A stretch of DNA of 64,000 bases from Synchiropus splendidus (GCF_027744825.2 NC_071345.1:5860001-5924000), one strand, 5' to 3'. Counted from the stretch's first letter, positions 34,870-47,684 are shown. Numbers and translations are program-made. Notes: generated from the sequence alone by a model not told the origin.

Positions 34870-37800
34870 AGTATTTTAAAACCAAAAATCCTGGCTTTTG
34901 TTTCCTTTACTTTGTTAGAATGACGTGTTTTTTGCATGGATTTCTGTGAGGAATATGAGGAAGGTCAGTGTCATGATGGAGATAAGATTTTCTGGCCACA
35001 TCGGACGGTAAAAAAGAAGCATCAATGATGAGCAGATTTGCCGGAGCAATATTGGAAAGTCCTGCCGCGAGGGAAGCTGCCTCCCACCTCAGTGAAGACC
35101 GGAAACATAGCCGAAATCTGATAGCATTAGCCACATTAGCTAACATCTACGTTGTGCAGAAAATCCATCTTGAATGTGTGATGAAAACAGAGTTTAACCT
35201 AGGGTGGTGCTAGCTAAAGGCAAAGATACATTTTACATACAACAGTATGTGCCGTGTAATTTTATATTATGTAATGTTTTTGTTTGTGTTGCAGTGTCCT
35301 AAGTGCTTGTGTTAGCATGCTAGCTCGCAGCAAATGGCTAACATGTTTTGTAGATATCTCATGCAGCTAAAGCTAGGCACAAACTGTGAGATTTTTAGCC
35401 ACAGTATTAAGATGGTGCTCTTAATGTAGTGAATTACGACACGTTGGACTCTTGTGTCGGCAATGCAATGTAGAAAAAGAAAAAGAACGGACCGCTGCAA
35501 ACCCAACAATGAAGTTTTGACATTCAGTGAATTGTTGATAATAAAAACTCCTCATGAGAAGAGACTCACAGTCCATTCTGTTGCAGTCTTTACCTGGTCG
35601 GTCTCCTCATATGTCTGTGCAGGATGTGCGACTTGAGTTCCGTGAGGACGTGTTCCTGTTGTTCAGTTATTTTTTTGTTATAAACATGTTGAAAACGACC
35701 ACAATCATGTTAACTTCCATGATGTGTGTGATCGTTTTAGCATGTGATCACATGAGATTTCTCTGAGAAAAAAAAAATTGTGGCTCTCATTGTCTTGGCA
35801 GCGCGGCAAAATCGCTAACATGTAGCGGAAACCCTGGAGTATGGTCTGTAGCGGGGAGAAAAATCCACATTATGAAATGATTAAAATAAAAAAAAAAACA
35901 CGTAAGAATTATTTACATACTTCCTATTATTTATTTATTTCATTTAAAAAAGTATTTACAATGGTCATATTTCATTTGCAGTTATGAACCCAACTTCAGA
36001 AGTGTTTTAGAGGGGGACGAAACCCTGAATACAAACCACACCAGAGGAGTGATATGAATCCTCATAAATGTTCAGTCAACATCATCCTTCACTCGGTGAA
36101 GAACAGTCATAACTTCCAGTAACTGACTCCAGATAGACCATTATTTATGACTTATTCCGGAATACAATGATCCATCTCATCCTGTTTCGCCGTGTCGTCT
36201 CCTGAGCGGCATCATGCAGTGAATGTCGAGAGCTGTTTTAAGATTGAGGGCCACATATCAACAGATCCAGCCGGAGTGAAGTTCAGTTGTGGTTCATTTC
36301 TCACCGCCGCTTCTCCATTCCTTCCTCATCTCATCCTCAGCTGGTCCCTTCATGCCTCCTTCCCTTCCGTGAATCCGCTCCAGCATCCAGCTTTTCCTCT
36401 GAAAGCTGTAAAAATGACACTGAGCTCTTGTCCTGCGGCTCCGTCACACTGTGCTTAGCCGTTTGGAACCTGAGGTTTGTCTCTAAAACTGTCTTTCTTC
36501 AACTTTTCCGCAGCCAGGGAGCCAACTTTAATCTCAGTCTGCAAGGCTCTGAAGTTCACTCCGGGTTTTTTTGTGAGTCACTTCCAACAAAAAAAAAACA
36601 TTATTATGGAGTGACAAATCACGGGCCCGCGACAGCCGCTTCCAAATAAATGTTCAATTTTAAAGGGTTTGACGTGCCGCTGTCTCTTGAAGTTAAAACT
36701 CCAGTTACAAAAACAATGAGTGCAAAAGTATGAATCAGTAAGACAGTGTGTGACTGAGAGGGAGGAAAGCGAGCCACAGTTTTAGGGATCTATCAGTCAG
36801 CGTAAGTGATGGAGTTCACAGGAGGTGAAGAAGAGAGTGCAGGCGGGGTGGGACGCGTGGAGAGGTGTGATGGGTGAACTGTGGAGCAAGAGCAGAAGCT
36901 TGATCAGATGAATATACTGAGGTCGAGGACATCATGAGGACAACTCAAGTTTGGAGCCAAAGTTTGAGAGGACATGTTGAACAAACTGTCTGTCTGTGAA
37001 ATTATATCAGGATCATTACATCATGAGGCGGAGGCCGAGCCGGTCCGGTCAGATGGTCGGCCCGCTGAGCCGCATTACCCAGAACATTGTCTTTTTAAGA
37101 AGAGCTCACCTCAGTTCAACCTCGCCTGTTGAAAGTGTTCTCCTTCTGGAGTCTCACAGGAAGAGGGGAGTCTTTATTCCAGCATTGTGTTTTCCTAAAT
37201 TCATCCTCCTTCTGCAGTGCTGATGTTCTTACATGACTGCAGACTAGCAGGTCATCTGGAGGTAAAGGTTTTCAGCCATTCACTTTTCTTCTGGCATTTG
37301 CCATTATATTGAATCAGATTAAAGCAGTTTTGTCTTCTGTGCCACTAGATTCAAGTAAGACAAAGAGGGAGTCGCAGTTAACCTCCTAACCTCTGGAGTC
37401 AGCTTCACAAGCTTTGTTCAATGTTCACTCACAACTGTAAAATATTTTTTTCCTCTTATAAAAGGATATTTGTGTCTGTCGAATATAGCATCAGCAATAT
37501 TTGGATTTTACGTTATTTTTATATTGAATAATATCCAACTGCTGACTTGCATTAGAATGTGTCTTTCACAGAAATGTGTGGCATATTTCAAGCCTGATCA
37601 GAAAATATCTTTCATCTATCTCTCTTTCATCAAGTGTTTTTATATTGAATTGCAAAGGCTGTGAATAAAAAGTGTGGAATTTAATTTTTTTTTTCATTTG
37701 TCAATGGAAGTGTTTCTTTTCTGAAGTGTCATGTTGGGTTTTTATTTTGGTTTTATTTCGTCACGTCTTCCTGTGCTTCTCCCCACACTGTCTCTGTGAG

Positions 37801-39116
37801 CTTCACAGGTAATGGCACACACCAGGAGTCAATCATCAATGAAGCTGACTCCTCATGGACAAAGCCACTCCAGTTCCAGTGCTGTGCCCCAGAACACCAT
37901 TGCTCCCAAGCTGGTAACTGCCCTCTGTTTGTTTCTTGAGTTTTTGGTGAAGAGATTTCCATGCGCTAGTTCTCACTGCTTCTAACTTTCTGCTGCTTCC
38001 TTTGCTCTTTGTATCCTGCCATGTGTGACTTGCATGACACCACGTGTTTTGTGCGTGATCTGACCTTTATTTTCCTAGTATTGCTCTGTATGTTCAATAT
38101 GTTACTGCTGTCGAGCGAGTGCTGACCACCGTATTTTCTATTTGTTTGTCAGAGTCTGTCTTTGACTTAGTTCTTGTGTTCTTCTCCCGGTTCAGTGACT
38201 CGTTCAGTTCTCCTCATTGTCTGTCTATTGCTCACGTATTTGTGCTCAGTGAACTGCTTCACGTTACCAAGTATTCAATTGAAAAAATAATAAAATTGGA
38301 GATTGAAAATTAATTAATTGTAAAATCCACCTTATTCCCGAAGGCATCTAGGAAACAGAGTCTCACTTAAGTACATAGTAAAGATGAATTTAATCCCACT
38401 AAACAAGTGGATCTATAAATATGCTTCACAGTGTACAGTACAGACGCCTGTACAGTTCAGCAGCATCCCGTGGGCAACTAAGGTGGCATTACAGATGTGT
38501 CCACTGAGGGAAACATCTGCTGTGACACCGTCGGGTCAGAGGGGACGTGAGTGTGGCTGCGTCTGCCAGCGCCTGCCAGCGCCTCAGGTCATCGCAGCAA
38601 AGATCAGCTGAAGGAGACGACGTAAAGGTAGTAACCTCCGCCCGCTGGAGTTTGCTTGAGCTTTTAGTGTTTTTACCAATGTCTTGTTGCTGTATTTTGT
38701 TGCACAACTATTGGAGTTTCTTATCAATAGCCGCCATAAAAAAACTCCTTTTACTATACAGTTCCATATAATCCAAGTGCTTTGAACAAGTAAGTTTTCA
38801 ACACGTTGGTGAACCCAGATGTCACCATGTCAGTCGCTTCTTTTTTTAACAAGAGGAATATTTTGAACGTTCGCAAACCCGAACAAATCAGTGGAGCAGC
38901 CCCAAAATCTAGGGTCTTGTTTTGAGTTGTTGAGCCCACAAAAAACTGCCAGACAACGCGATCAATAACATAATGTGTTGAAGTATAAAGTACTATCTGG
39001 TTGTACCATTTATCGAAACAGGATGTGTCTTCAATGAAATGAAGTCTTTTTGTGTGTTTTTTTTCTGTGATTTTATTTCATTTTTTAAAGAGCTAAAATT
39101 ATTATTATTATTCCCT

Positions 39117-39220
39117 TCCTGGTTCCACAGGAGGCAATCCCAGCTAGTCAGGGTGAGAGGCCCGGGCCGCAGTGGACCAGCCCTTCACAGGAAACCTATA
39201 GACCGAGAACCAATAACGTT
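39117..39220 (-). repeat. L2-type LINE 3' remnant, antisense
   Basis: The words AGGAGGCAATCCCAGCTAGT, GGGTGAGAGGCCCGGG and GGACCAGCCCTTCACAGG follow, reverse complemented and in order, the fish L2 3' region (CAGTCCAGGGTGTACCCCGC..CAGCTGGGATAGGCTCC). Degraded. Confidence 0.5.
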
Positions 39221-39834
39221 TCTGCCAGTGTTTACACATGAGGCGTTCACGATGCTGTTCTCCAAAGAAAATACTTAAATCTGACTATTACTCTTCATCC
39301 ATAATTCAAGGACAAAGCGACGACCAGTTCAGCGCTGGAGCCGCTCTGTACACAGACGCTGGGCTCTCAGTGGGAGAGCCAATTACCAAAGATCTCTTCC
39401 TCTCCTTGAAGCAGCGCTGACCTTCAGAACTGTTGCATTTAACCACACGGCTGCCACACACTCTCCCACTCACTCTGACACAAACACATACGTCGGAGAA
39501 ATACTGTGGCTCTCCCACGCCGCTCGTCCACGGCCTTTGACTAATAAACAGCTCGAGATGTTTTTCTGCCGCCTCTTCTGATCTGAGCTGGAAGAAAATA
39601 GCCCCTGAAAACATGTGCTTCTGGCTCAGCGAGAGGACCTCTGGAGAAATATGACAGGAAGCGATCGGCTTTGGAAATACTCTGTGTTCAATATTTTTGT
39701 TAGTATATTTATTGAAATATTAGACATCAAACAACCTTTGTACAGTTGTGTAAAAAAAATCCATCCTCCCACATCGATCGAACATTTGTGTCAAACATTG
39801 TGCTGTATATCGAACGTAAAGCAGAGGCCTCCCG

Positions 39835-39848
39835 CCACTAGGTGGCAG
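39835..39848 (+). promoter_or_regulatory. Lone CTCF-consensus site
   Basis: CCACTAGGTGGCAG matches all 14 positions of the CTCF core CCASYAGRKGGCRS. It lies outside any MITE copy, about 6 kb downstream of the cnih3 stop. Occupancy is unknown. Confidence 0.5.
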
Positions 39849-40325
39849 TCTTTCCAACAAGCACAGATTTCAAAGTTCAAATACTGGAGGCTACTTGCTG
39901 AATTAGCAAATCAGGCTAATGTTGTGGTTTAGTTTGAGTGGTGACTACAACACACAACTGCACTATTCTGGATACGGATATGGATACGATTTTTATTGGC
40001 GCATTTGAAAGCCAGCCATTTTGAAAATAACAAAGCCAGCGATCCAGTCTTGTCTGGAACAGTTTTTCAAAGAGTAAACACCATGATTCATTAACAAGAG
40101 CAGATTTATTTTTGGGCTTTATCAGTAGAGCCTTCTCTAGTGAGGAGGCCTGCTCAATATGTTTACCCGAGCGTCAGTTCGGCTCATGCTGGCTGTGGTT
40201 TGAAGATTATTGGTGTGAAAACATTTGCCATCACTCCAGACGGGTTTGTTTACAGTATGACATTTGGGGTGAATTATTCGTTCATTCTTCATCAGCAGTC
40301 CATAACTCTGCACTGGATATAGATA

Positions 40326-40869
40326 CAGTGGTGCCTCGGTTCTCGACCACATTCCGTTCCTGACGGCCGTTCGAGAAGCGATTTGTTGGAAATCTGAATC
40401 GATTTTTCCCATTACAATGAATGGAAAAAGAAATGATGCGTTCCTTAAAATAGTCTTTTGTAGGAGTGAATGTAGAGTGTCTGCTGCAGGTGCGCTGTTC
40501 CTCTATGTGTGTGGCCGCTGCATGTGGGAGGGGTTGCCGAGTGAGTGAGGTCTCTCCAGAAGTGAAGAGGTGCCCGGTGCGTGTCCAGCTCTGAATGTGC
40601 GCTTCTGTGCAGTTTGGCTGTGACAAAGTCATAAACCAAGTCACGCTCTGTCCCAGACTCGCCTCATCCCTGTCCCAGCTCCAGCCCACAACAGGACATC
40701 AAACCCTGGAGTGGAGGTGTGGAGAGCCAGCACCTCCCCTGTGACACTCTACCACGGTCCAGTGTGGAGACAGGAAAGGTTTTACACCTCAAGTAAAAAA
40801 ATTTCAAATTTTTTGTTAAAACTCCGATTTGTTCGAAGTTTGGGACGTTCGAAAACCGAGGTTCCACTG
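40326..40869 (-). mobile_element. pogo/Tigger-like non-autonomous DNA element, copy 2
   Basis: 544 bp from CAGTGGTGCCTCGGTTCTCG to the complement of CAGTGGAACCTCGGTTTTCG, flanked by TA on both sides (40324-40325, 40870-40871). It lies in the opposite orientation to copy 1 and is nearly identical to it over the interior 40445-40725. It is longer than copy 1 because it keeps sequence around 40725-40790. No transposase. Confidence 0.85.
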
Positions 40870-40876
40870 TATTTGG

Positions 40877-41083
40877 TAGTGATGGGTGAATGAGGTATCA
40901 CGAAACAGTATTGCAGGGTTGATGAAACAGTGTCATAATTTTCAGAGGCCACTAGATGGCGTTTTGGTTTAGAAATGATGTGCGGTTTCATTGAATTTGT
41001 TCAAACGTTTTACAGCAGACAGTGCCATCTGGTGGCCTCTGAAAATGAGGACACTGTGTCGTGAAACCTCATCTACCTTATAA
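40877..41083. mobile_element. hAT-type MITE with paired CTCF-like motifs, copy 4
   Basis: Begins TAGTGATGGGTGAATGAGG only 7 bp after the end of the preceding pogo-like element. The right end is diverged (CCTCATCTACCTTATAATA). The left motif CCACTAGATGGCGT (40949-40962) misses the CTCF core at the last base. The right motif, on minus at 41022-41035 (CCACCAGATGGCAC), fits exactly. Confidence 0.82.
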
Positions 41084-43395
41084 TACTGTATAACTGTGTA
41101 ATACTGAAGATAAATATATTCTCAGGGAATGACTAACAGAAACTGTAGCTTTCAATGGGGTTGTGGGAGTGTTGCTGCAGTGATAATAATAAAGTTATGT
41201 TTGGGTCACATGCTAAGACCTGAACAGCCTGCTACTAATCCTAGTGTATCTTTGATCAAAGTAGAAACTTTTTTTTCTTCTTTTGTCCGTACTTGGGCTG
41301 GACAACAGCCGGCCATAAACATGATGACTGTTGGTGTTGCCCACAGCTCTGAGCCGCGTGGACACACTTCAGTTTCTCCACTATGATCAGAAAAGTGGGT
41401 GACGTTTTCGACCCGTTTTTCCGCATCCTCACCACCGACTCACCAGGAATCTTCGAGTGTTTGATATTTTTGAACAGCGAGGACTGAGGCTTTTCGGCTG
41501 TGAAAAAAAAGAATAATAATGATGCAGGGAGGCTTCTGGTCTCAGCGCTAGCTATTAGCCGAACACGTCGATGTCAGCACTTTTTACCGCTTATCATTCA
41601 CCAGTTTTTCTGGAGCAACACTGAAGTAATTAAGTCGATCTTAAGCTCGTCAGTTGAGGAGGTGCTGGAAGAGGAAGCGAAGAAATGTGTGGTTTGACTG
41701 AGGAAACGCAAGGATTCATCAGCCTGAAACCATGGCACGGTTGTTTTGCTCACTAGGAATATGTGTTGACTCCATATTGTTTTAGCTTCAGCTTCAACTG
41801 TTGCAGTGTATCATGGGACTATGAGTGCTTTTGCCAATCAATATTATTGTTTTATTTTTTTATTACATCAACAACACACATCGATCACTTGCTGGAGGTA
41901 GGAACAGCTGGAAGAGTGAACGCCGCGTGTAGCAGAGGCTGAAGATGGCAGAGCTTTTGTCCTCTCCGCCGGAGCTGCGCTGACCTCAATGCACAGAGTC
42001 AGCAGCGGACGTGACGCACAGACGCACGTTTACACAAGTAAACAGGAAAATGTCAACATTTCCATTGCATATTTAAAAGCCCCCTGTTCCACTTTTGGCA
42101 AGGTGCCAGACTTGAAAAATGTCCCTCGGGCAGATTTCCATATTAATACCTGCATCTGTTTTTTAGTCCAGTGCCATCAGGACGTCTGTGCTGGTTCTGT
42201 TGTTCAGTATAAGGCAAAACTGAGCGGCAAAAGTAGCTAAACATTCATAAAACAACCTGCTATATTTAAGCGGAAATGAAGTGTTGACTTTACATTGAAG
42301 ATTTTGGTCACTAATAGAATGGCTCCTGTGTGTTTAGAAGAGTTTGGCCACTTGCGGAACAGCCGTTTTGTGTGCAGGACAAAATTTATGCTACAATATT
42401 AGGTACTATTTTTTTTCCCTTCAGTTTAACCCAGTAAAGCACTGGGGTGTGGCAGAGAATATTTCCTGCATCTGTTTCAAAACTCCACCAGCAACATTTC
42501 TCGATGGATAAACAACCTTCCCCACTCAGACGACATGGAACTTCGCTACATGCTTAACTGTCATGAGTTGAATTCATCCAGGGAGCTGCCTCCATGACTG
42601 ACCTGTTATCAAAAACGTGTTATCATGGTGCCAGCAGGGGATTTTTTTTCCTCTCTCTTTTAGTCAGAAACTGTCTAGCAAACTATTTTTTTTTTCACCG
42701 GGTGAAGCTATTTCAAAAGCACTACTGTCAGCGATTTTGGGCCAACAAAGATATGGGAATGGCGGATAAGGGAAACTTCAAAAGTTGTAGGGATCCAGGA
42801 GGGGAAGCGGAGGAAATGAGGCACGAGGTACCAGACAGAAATTGGGCATAAAATGTAAGAAAAAGAATGGAGCAGAGAAGGAAACGGATGAGTGCGAAGT
42901 TTGCTTCCACAGAAGTTGGAAATAGCGAGTGGCGCCTCAAATAACGACACCAGTGGGAGGTCATTAAAGAAGAGAGGGGCAGCGAGGTTCTCAGAGGTCG
43001 CCTTTGATCCTTACTTTTAAATGACTTCCAATACATAACATACCGTAGACGCTCGATAAATTATGACCAGCCTCATGCAGAGTGATATTTCTGATAGTGT
43101 CACTTTTGAAATGCTGAATCTTGTAGACTTCCGTCCCTTCTTGTAGTGTTTACCTATAGCGTTACAGGGCAGCAGATCAAGCTAGCTTGGACTCTGTTGC
43201 TACATAGGTTATCACACCATCCGCAGAGTGGAGGCACGGAATGCGAGCGTTGCGTTTCAGGAAGATTTGGGGTGAGATCAGATCACTTTGTCCCCAGAAG
43301 TTCTACCGTCTTAAAATCAATACTGATGAGTTTGCATCTCATTTCTTTCATACCTCTTCATACGTACATGTTTTGTGCCATTGAATCTGCCTATT
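41084..43395. other. Intergenic DNA, second block
   Basis: No gene, repeat family or clear regulatory signal was recognised. Open frames here are short and without family resemblance. Confidence 0.5.
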
Positions 43396-44095
43396 TCCCC
43401 CACGGTGGAGATGGAGATATGCCTTACAAAGGAGAGGAATGAAGGTTACCCGCAGTAAGGCGGGACATATGTGTGTGATTGAGAGGGAGCCAAGTGGAGT
43501 TACAGGACGTAGAGATAAAAAAGGTGGGGGGTTTGAAGTACTGAGGCTCAACTGTCCAGGCCGATGGAGAGTGTGAGAAAGAGGTGAAGAAGTGGGTGCA
43601 GGCAGGATGGAATCATTGGAGAAAAGTGTCAGGTGTGATGTGTGACAAAAGGGTGTCGGCAAGGATGAAAGGGAAAGTGTCCAAAAGGGTGGTGAGGCCA
43701 GCAACGTTGTATGGTTTGGAAACAGTGGCACTGAGGAAAAGGCAGGAGGCAGAGCTGGAGGTAGCAGAGATGAAGATGCTGAGCTTCTCTCTGGGAGTGA
43801 GCAGGATGGATAGGATCAGGATGTGGTCAGGTGTTTAGGAGACCAGGTCAGAGAGGCTGGATGGAGATGGTTTGGACATGTACAGAGGAGAGAGAGCCAG
43901 TACATTGGTAGGAAGATGTTGAGGTTGGAACTGCCAGGCAGAAGGTGGAGAGGAAGGCCGAAGAGGAGATTGATGGAGGTGGTGAAGGAGGACATGAGGT
44001 TTGTAGGTTTGAGAGAAGAGGAAGCAGAGGACAGGGGGAGATGGAGGAAGGTGTGGCCACCCCTGAAGGGAGAAGCTGAAAGAGAAAGAAGATGT
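43396..44095 (+). pseudogene. Non-LTR retrotransposon reverse transcriptase C-terminal fragment, frameshifted
   Basis: Successive frames read WRYALQRRGMKVTRSKAGHM, then GWNHWRKVSGVMCDKRVSAR and YGLETVALRKRQEAELEVAE, then, after a frame change near 43825, RWFGHVQRRESQYIGRKMLR and GRRWRGRPKRRLMEVVKEDM. This is the characteristic end of a LINE reverse transcriptase ORF abundant in fish. At least two frame changes (near 43480-43560 and near 43825) and missing upstream domains show it is dead. The start is approximate. It differs in sequence from the LINE fragments at 822-1050 and 48630-49162, so it belongs to another family. Clade is left open. Confidence 0.85.
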
Positions 44096-44169
44096 AATAA
44101 CCATCATGATGTGTCAAAGAGACAAATATTTGAGAGGAATATAATTTATCATCCATTATATATGGTGAT

Positions 44170-44262
44170 GTCTGAAGTGTGAACTGAACCCATGGCAGCC
44201 CTTCAGGTCACACAGTGCCCTTGGAGTAGCTCGCAGTTGCTAAAAGGTTGGTGACCTCTGAT
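44170..44262. repeat. Possible hAT terminus remnant
   Basis: GTAGCTCGCAGTTGCTAAAA followed by GGTTGGTGACCTCTGATCTA resembles, reverse complemented, the CAGGGGTCACCAACCTTTT..GAGCTAC terminus of Charlie-like hAT elements. No second end was found. Confidence 0.4.
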
Positions 44263-44264
44263 CT

Positions 44265-46320
44265 AATCCATACGTTCCTTCATGCACTGCAATCCTCTAT
44301 CAAAGGACATTGGTTGAATAACAACAGCTATGGTTCAACCAGAGGATTTGCAAAGATAAGAATACGGTTAAACACTATGAATCGACCTGGTATGACACAA
44401 TATTTGCACTGGCTTCCTCTGAACCATCTTGTGCCAAATGCGGTCTACTTTGTAGTTCAGTCCAAAGAAGTGATTCCTTTGATCTTTAAAAAAAAGAGAG
44501 AGCTGAGGTTGAATAGTGACGTGACTGAGGGAGTCACTGAGGAGGCAAAACAAGGTGAAGAGTGTGATTCAACTCAACCAACGTGGTTCTCATGAGGTCT
44601 GGGAAATGGAACGCGCAGCCACAGTCTTTACAACATTTACAGGCTTTTTCTAAACGGAGATGTCTTGCAGCATAAGACGTGACAGCAGCCGGAAGTCGAA
44701 ATGAGAACAGCAACGGCCCAGAATACTGAGGAGGGAAATCTGTTGAGTTCACGATGGTGGAACACTTTTGTAGCTGCAACTGAGAAGACGCTCGATTATG
44801 GTGACCTACAGTATAATTTCAGGTCTCGCGCAAATACCTGCCGTTTAGGGATCAGTGATAGGAGAAAATGTAAAAAATGTCTCCCAAATAAGGTATTTCT
44901 GCTCAAAGAAACGGCTGCGTTGGACAAAGCTCAATCTGGAGAAAAAGTTGTAATGGAGATGCAAAAAAAAGTTGGTTCAAAATGCACAGCAACAGTTATT
45001 CACTCTTGCTGGACAAAGAAAAGACCACTTGGAGTGAGGCATCCGAGAGGCACCTGGCAGGTGCAAAGTATTCAGACGCTGAAATAACAGCTTCAACAGT
45101 TGCTTCATTTGTGGCAATTTCATTTTTATGTCCACACACCCACGCAAGCAATACCGCCTGACGTGCTCGTCATGGGGAGACAAAGCAGATTAGAGATGAA
45201 AATTAATTGTTCCGTGTGGGATTTGGTGAGTAGAAATGTTGACAGCCATTTGTAGTTCGGGTCTGCACAACGACGTTTTTGAAAAGAAGCATCTACTTGG
45301 GGAGTTGAGACGTGCGTCCGACAAGGGAAGGTCTGACAAACCAAGTTTGCCTTTGTTCTCCACAGTCTGAAAAAAGGGTCTTCAGGGTCTTGACTTTCAG
45401 TCATGACCTGTCTGCTGTGCTACATCACCCTTGTTCTGTCGAAACTTTTCCAACAAATCTCAGGCTCAATTTCAGTCCCAATCCATTCATGACAGAATGG
45501 ATAGTTAGCGTTGCCTTCCCCCGAGGAGTCTTGTCCGCGACACGACTCTAGTTTTCAGCTTCCTTGCTCTGCAATCTCACAGTCTGCGGCATATGCTGAG
45601 GCAGTGTCCTCTCTTGTTATGCCCGGCGGCTGTTTAAAGTCTCCTCTGCTGCCTCCCTCTCCCGCTCAAGTGTCTATATCCCTTTCTTCCCGTTGCTCTC
45701 ATGCTGTTGTCCTCATTCTCCTTTGTTTGCTCCTGCGAGCTGCAGAAGTACCCAGCGAAGCAGTGGAGATAATCTATGTCAATATAGGCAGATGTTTGCA
45801 CCTCACTTCCTCTTTCACTCGCCTTGATATGATTAGCATTAGCATCTCTCACCGCCACATTGGTCATCCCGTCTTCTCACTTCTCACTGGCAGAACATGT
45901 TTTAACATTGTTCCACAGTTAGTAAGTTTTTGGACAATGGTATCTGCTTTGCACTTCTCTTTCTTCGGTTTTGTGGGAAGCACCGAATTTGCGATTAGCC
46001 TTCGATGGAAGGTGAATCTGTGCAAGACTTTTCAAATGTTTATTATTTCGTCATTTAGTTTTTCAGTTTTCATGAAAACCGAATCTAAGATTCTCGATGT
46101 CCTCAGATCAGAACTCAGGAAGTGGCTGTCCACGATCAAAAACAAGTGTTTTCAGGAGGCTACTGAGGCTAATGCTAAGAAAAACGGTTGTATTAAGACA
46201 CTGAAAAAAAACTAAATAATAGAAGCTCATTCATTAAATCAGATTTTATATGGTGGATTTACATCGCGAAATGTTTATCTAAATGCATCTAAAAAAAAAA
46301 AAATTCTCTTATGGAATGGA
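44265..46320. other. Intergenic DNA, third block
   Basis: No recognised gene. A 234-codon open frame (45511-46215) and a 128-codon frame (44701-45087) are present but have no family signature, no splice context and low-complexity composition. I treat them as chance. Confidence 0.5.
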
Positions 46321-46326
46321 AAAGTA

Positions 46327-46432
46327 CAAGCAAATGTGCATTTTATTAAACAACAAACATAGTAAATACATTTATTATATTCCTAAAAGTGAATATTTAA
46401 GGCACTTGGAGAACACTGAAAGATGTAATGCG
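46327..46432. repeat. Two-copy direct repeat, copy 1
   Basis: CAAGCAAATGTG..AGTAAATACATTTATTATAT..AACACTGAAAGATGTAA recurs at 47534-47632, about 1.2 kb downstream in the same orientation, with roughly 80 percent similarity by eye. The function and origin are unknown. Confidence 0.75.
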
Positions 46433-46941
46433 GGAACATTTTTTTTCAGTCTCACCCAAGAAAATGTGTCCAACCAAAATCAGTGTCCAACCAATGATAT
46501 GCATTTGTCTGTTGGAGCGACTGAAAACTTTTTTGCCTGAAAATCAAAGCTACTGTCGCCAGCTCTGAAGTGACTACAAGCGTACCTGCTTTGTGTCAAT
46601 TATGTTTGAGAAATTATGATTCTTTTTTTCCAAACGTGCTACACATGAGAGGCCTCCTTTTTTGAACCTCCCAATTCATTATCACCTACTTACTGTTTCC
46701 CACATTAATCTGCTTAGTTCCATTCAACGCTCCGTGTCGCCGTCCCCTCCACTGCTGCAGCTCTTCCATCTGGCAGGATTTGGCAGTTTAAGTATGCTCT
46801 TTCTGAATTCTCTATGAGATTATATTCAGAAGACTCGTCTACATCTTTGCACACAACGCAGCAGAGAACCATCCGCACATTACTTCTTTATAGAGCCTCG
46901 CCGCAGCCTGGACTCCATCAAAATCCGTGCGCTTGTTCCGC

Positions 46942-46953
46942 ATGAATATTCAT
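46942..46953. promoter_or_regulatory. POU-type palindromic site
   Basis: ATGAATATTCAT is a perfect 12-bp palindrome matching the MORE-type site bound by dimers of POU factors such as the Brn-2 class. It sits in a GC-richer, non-repetitive stretch (about 46690-47030). Prediction only. Confidence 0.4.
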
Positions 46954-47533
46954 TTCAAGGCTGAGACGAGTCTGCTGGCGCTGGTGAGGCAACACGGCAG
47001 AGGAAGTTGCTGCAGATGAGGCCCGACTTGCATCTACTGGTTGTTGTTTTTTTGAAGATTAAAAGTGAGAGAGATGATTTGCTGCGAGAGTTTGGAGGAG
47101 TAGAAGAGAGCGTGTGTTCGCTCGAGCGTCTTTATTTCAGGGATAATTATTTGAGTCAGTGAGTCGCTGAAGCTGTTGAGTTGAGCAGGGTAAATTGTTT
47201 TGTGTTGGTCAGCGGTGGATGAGGTTTGTCTGGGTGGATCATTATCCTGCAGGGATGGCATGATGAGTCAAATTGTTCTCGTTGCATCACACAAAAAACA
47301 CATGGTAATGCAGCTGCAGCTGAGATTTTGTTTAACCTTTGTTACAAATACTTTGGGGGAAAACGTGTGTGTACACTTCATAGTTTTTAGGTTTCAACCC
47401 CATTTTTACTTTAGAGCTACAACAAAGAGCAAGAGGTGAAGAAGGATCTGGCGCTGGATTAGTGTGTATCTGACTAGTTCCAAAACACATCTGAAACAAC
47501 ATCTGAAAACACATCTTTTTTGTGTGTTAAGTT

Positions 47534-47632
47534 CAAGCAAATGTGTTTTTTAGTGACATAGTAAATATATTTATTATATTCCCAAAACAGAATATTTCAG
47601 ACACTGTGAAAAACACTGAAAGATGTAAAGGG
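47534..47632. repeat. Two-copy direct repeat, copy 2
   Basis: Partner of 46327-46432. It is followed within 55 bp by the strong hairpin at 47685-47726. Confidence 0.75.
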
Positions 47633-47684
47633 GAAAATAAAAGGTTGGAGGATGAGAACAACAACAACAAACATGGAGGAATCC

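Larger units (their letters stand above)
33773..34890 (+). other. cnih3: Probable cnih3 3' UTR
   Basis: Non-coding sequence directly after the stop, containing a CA microsatellite (33962-33991). Its end is inferred from the poly(A) signal at 34864-34869. An earlier AATAAA at 34472-34477 could give a shorter transcript. The extent is inference. Confidence 0.55.
34891..40320. other. Intergenic DNA, first block
   Basis: No exon or gene was recognised on either strand. It contains an L2-like fragment at 39117-39220 and a lone CTCF-consensus site at 39835-39848. The rest is unique-looking, moderately AT-rich DNA with short poly-A runs. Confidence 0.6.

Noticed and set aside
44380..44460. LHWLPLNHL reading that recalls the LINE motif LHWLPV
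   Set aside because: Only a few residues match and no neighbouring reverse transcriptase blocks are present in frame.
44701..45087. 128-codon Lys-rich frame
   Set aside because: No family match that I can name, no splice context.
45511..46215. 234-codon open frame, the longest in the window
   Set aside because: Ser/Leu-rich, no recognisable domain, no splice or start context, single-copy intergenic position. Most likely chance.
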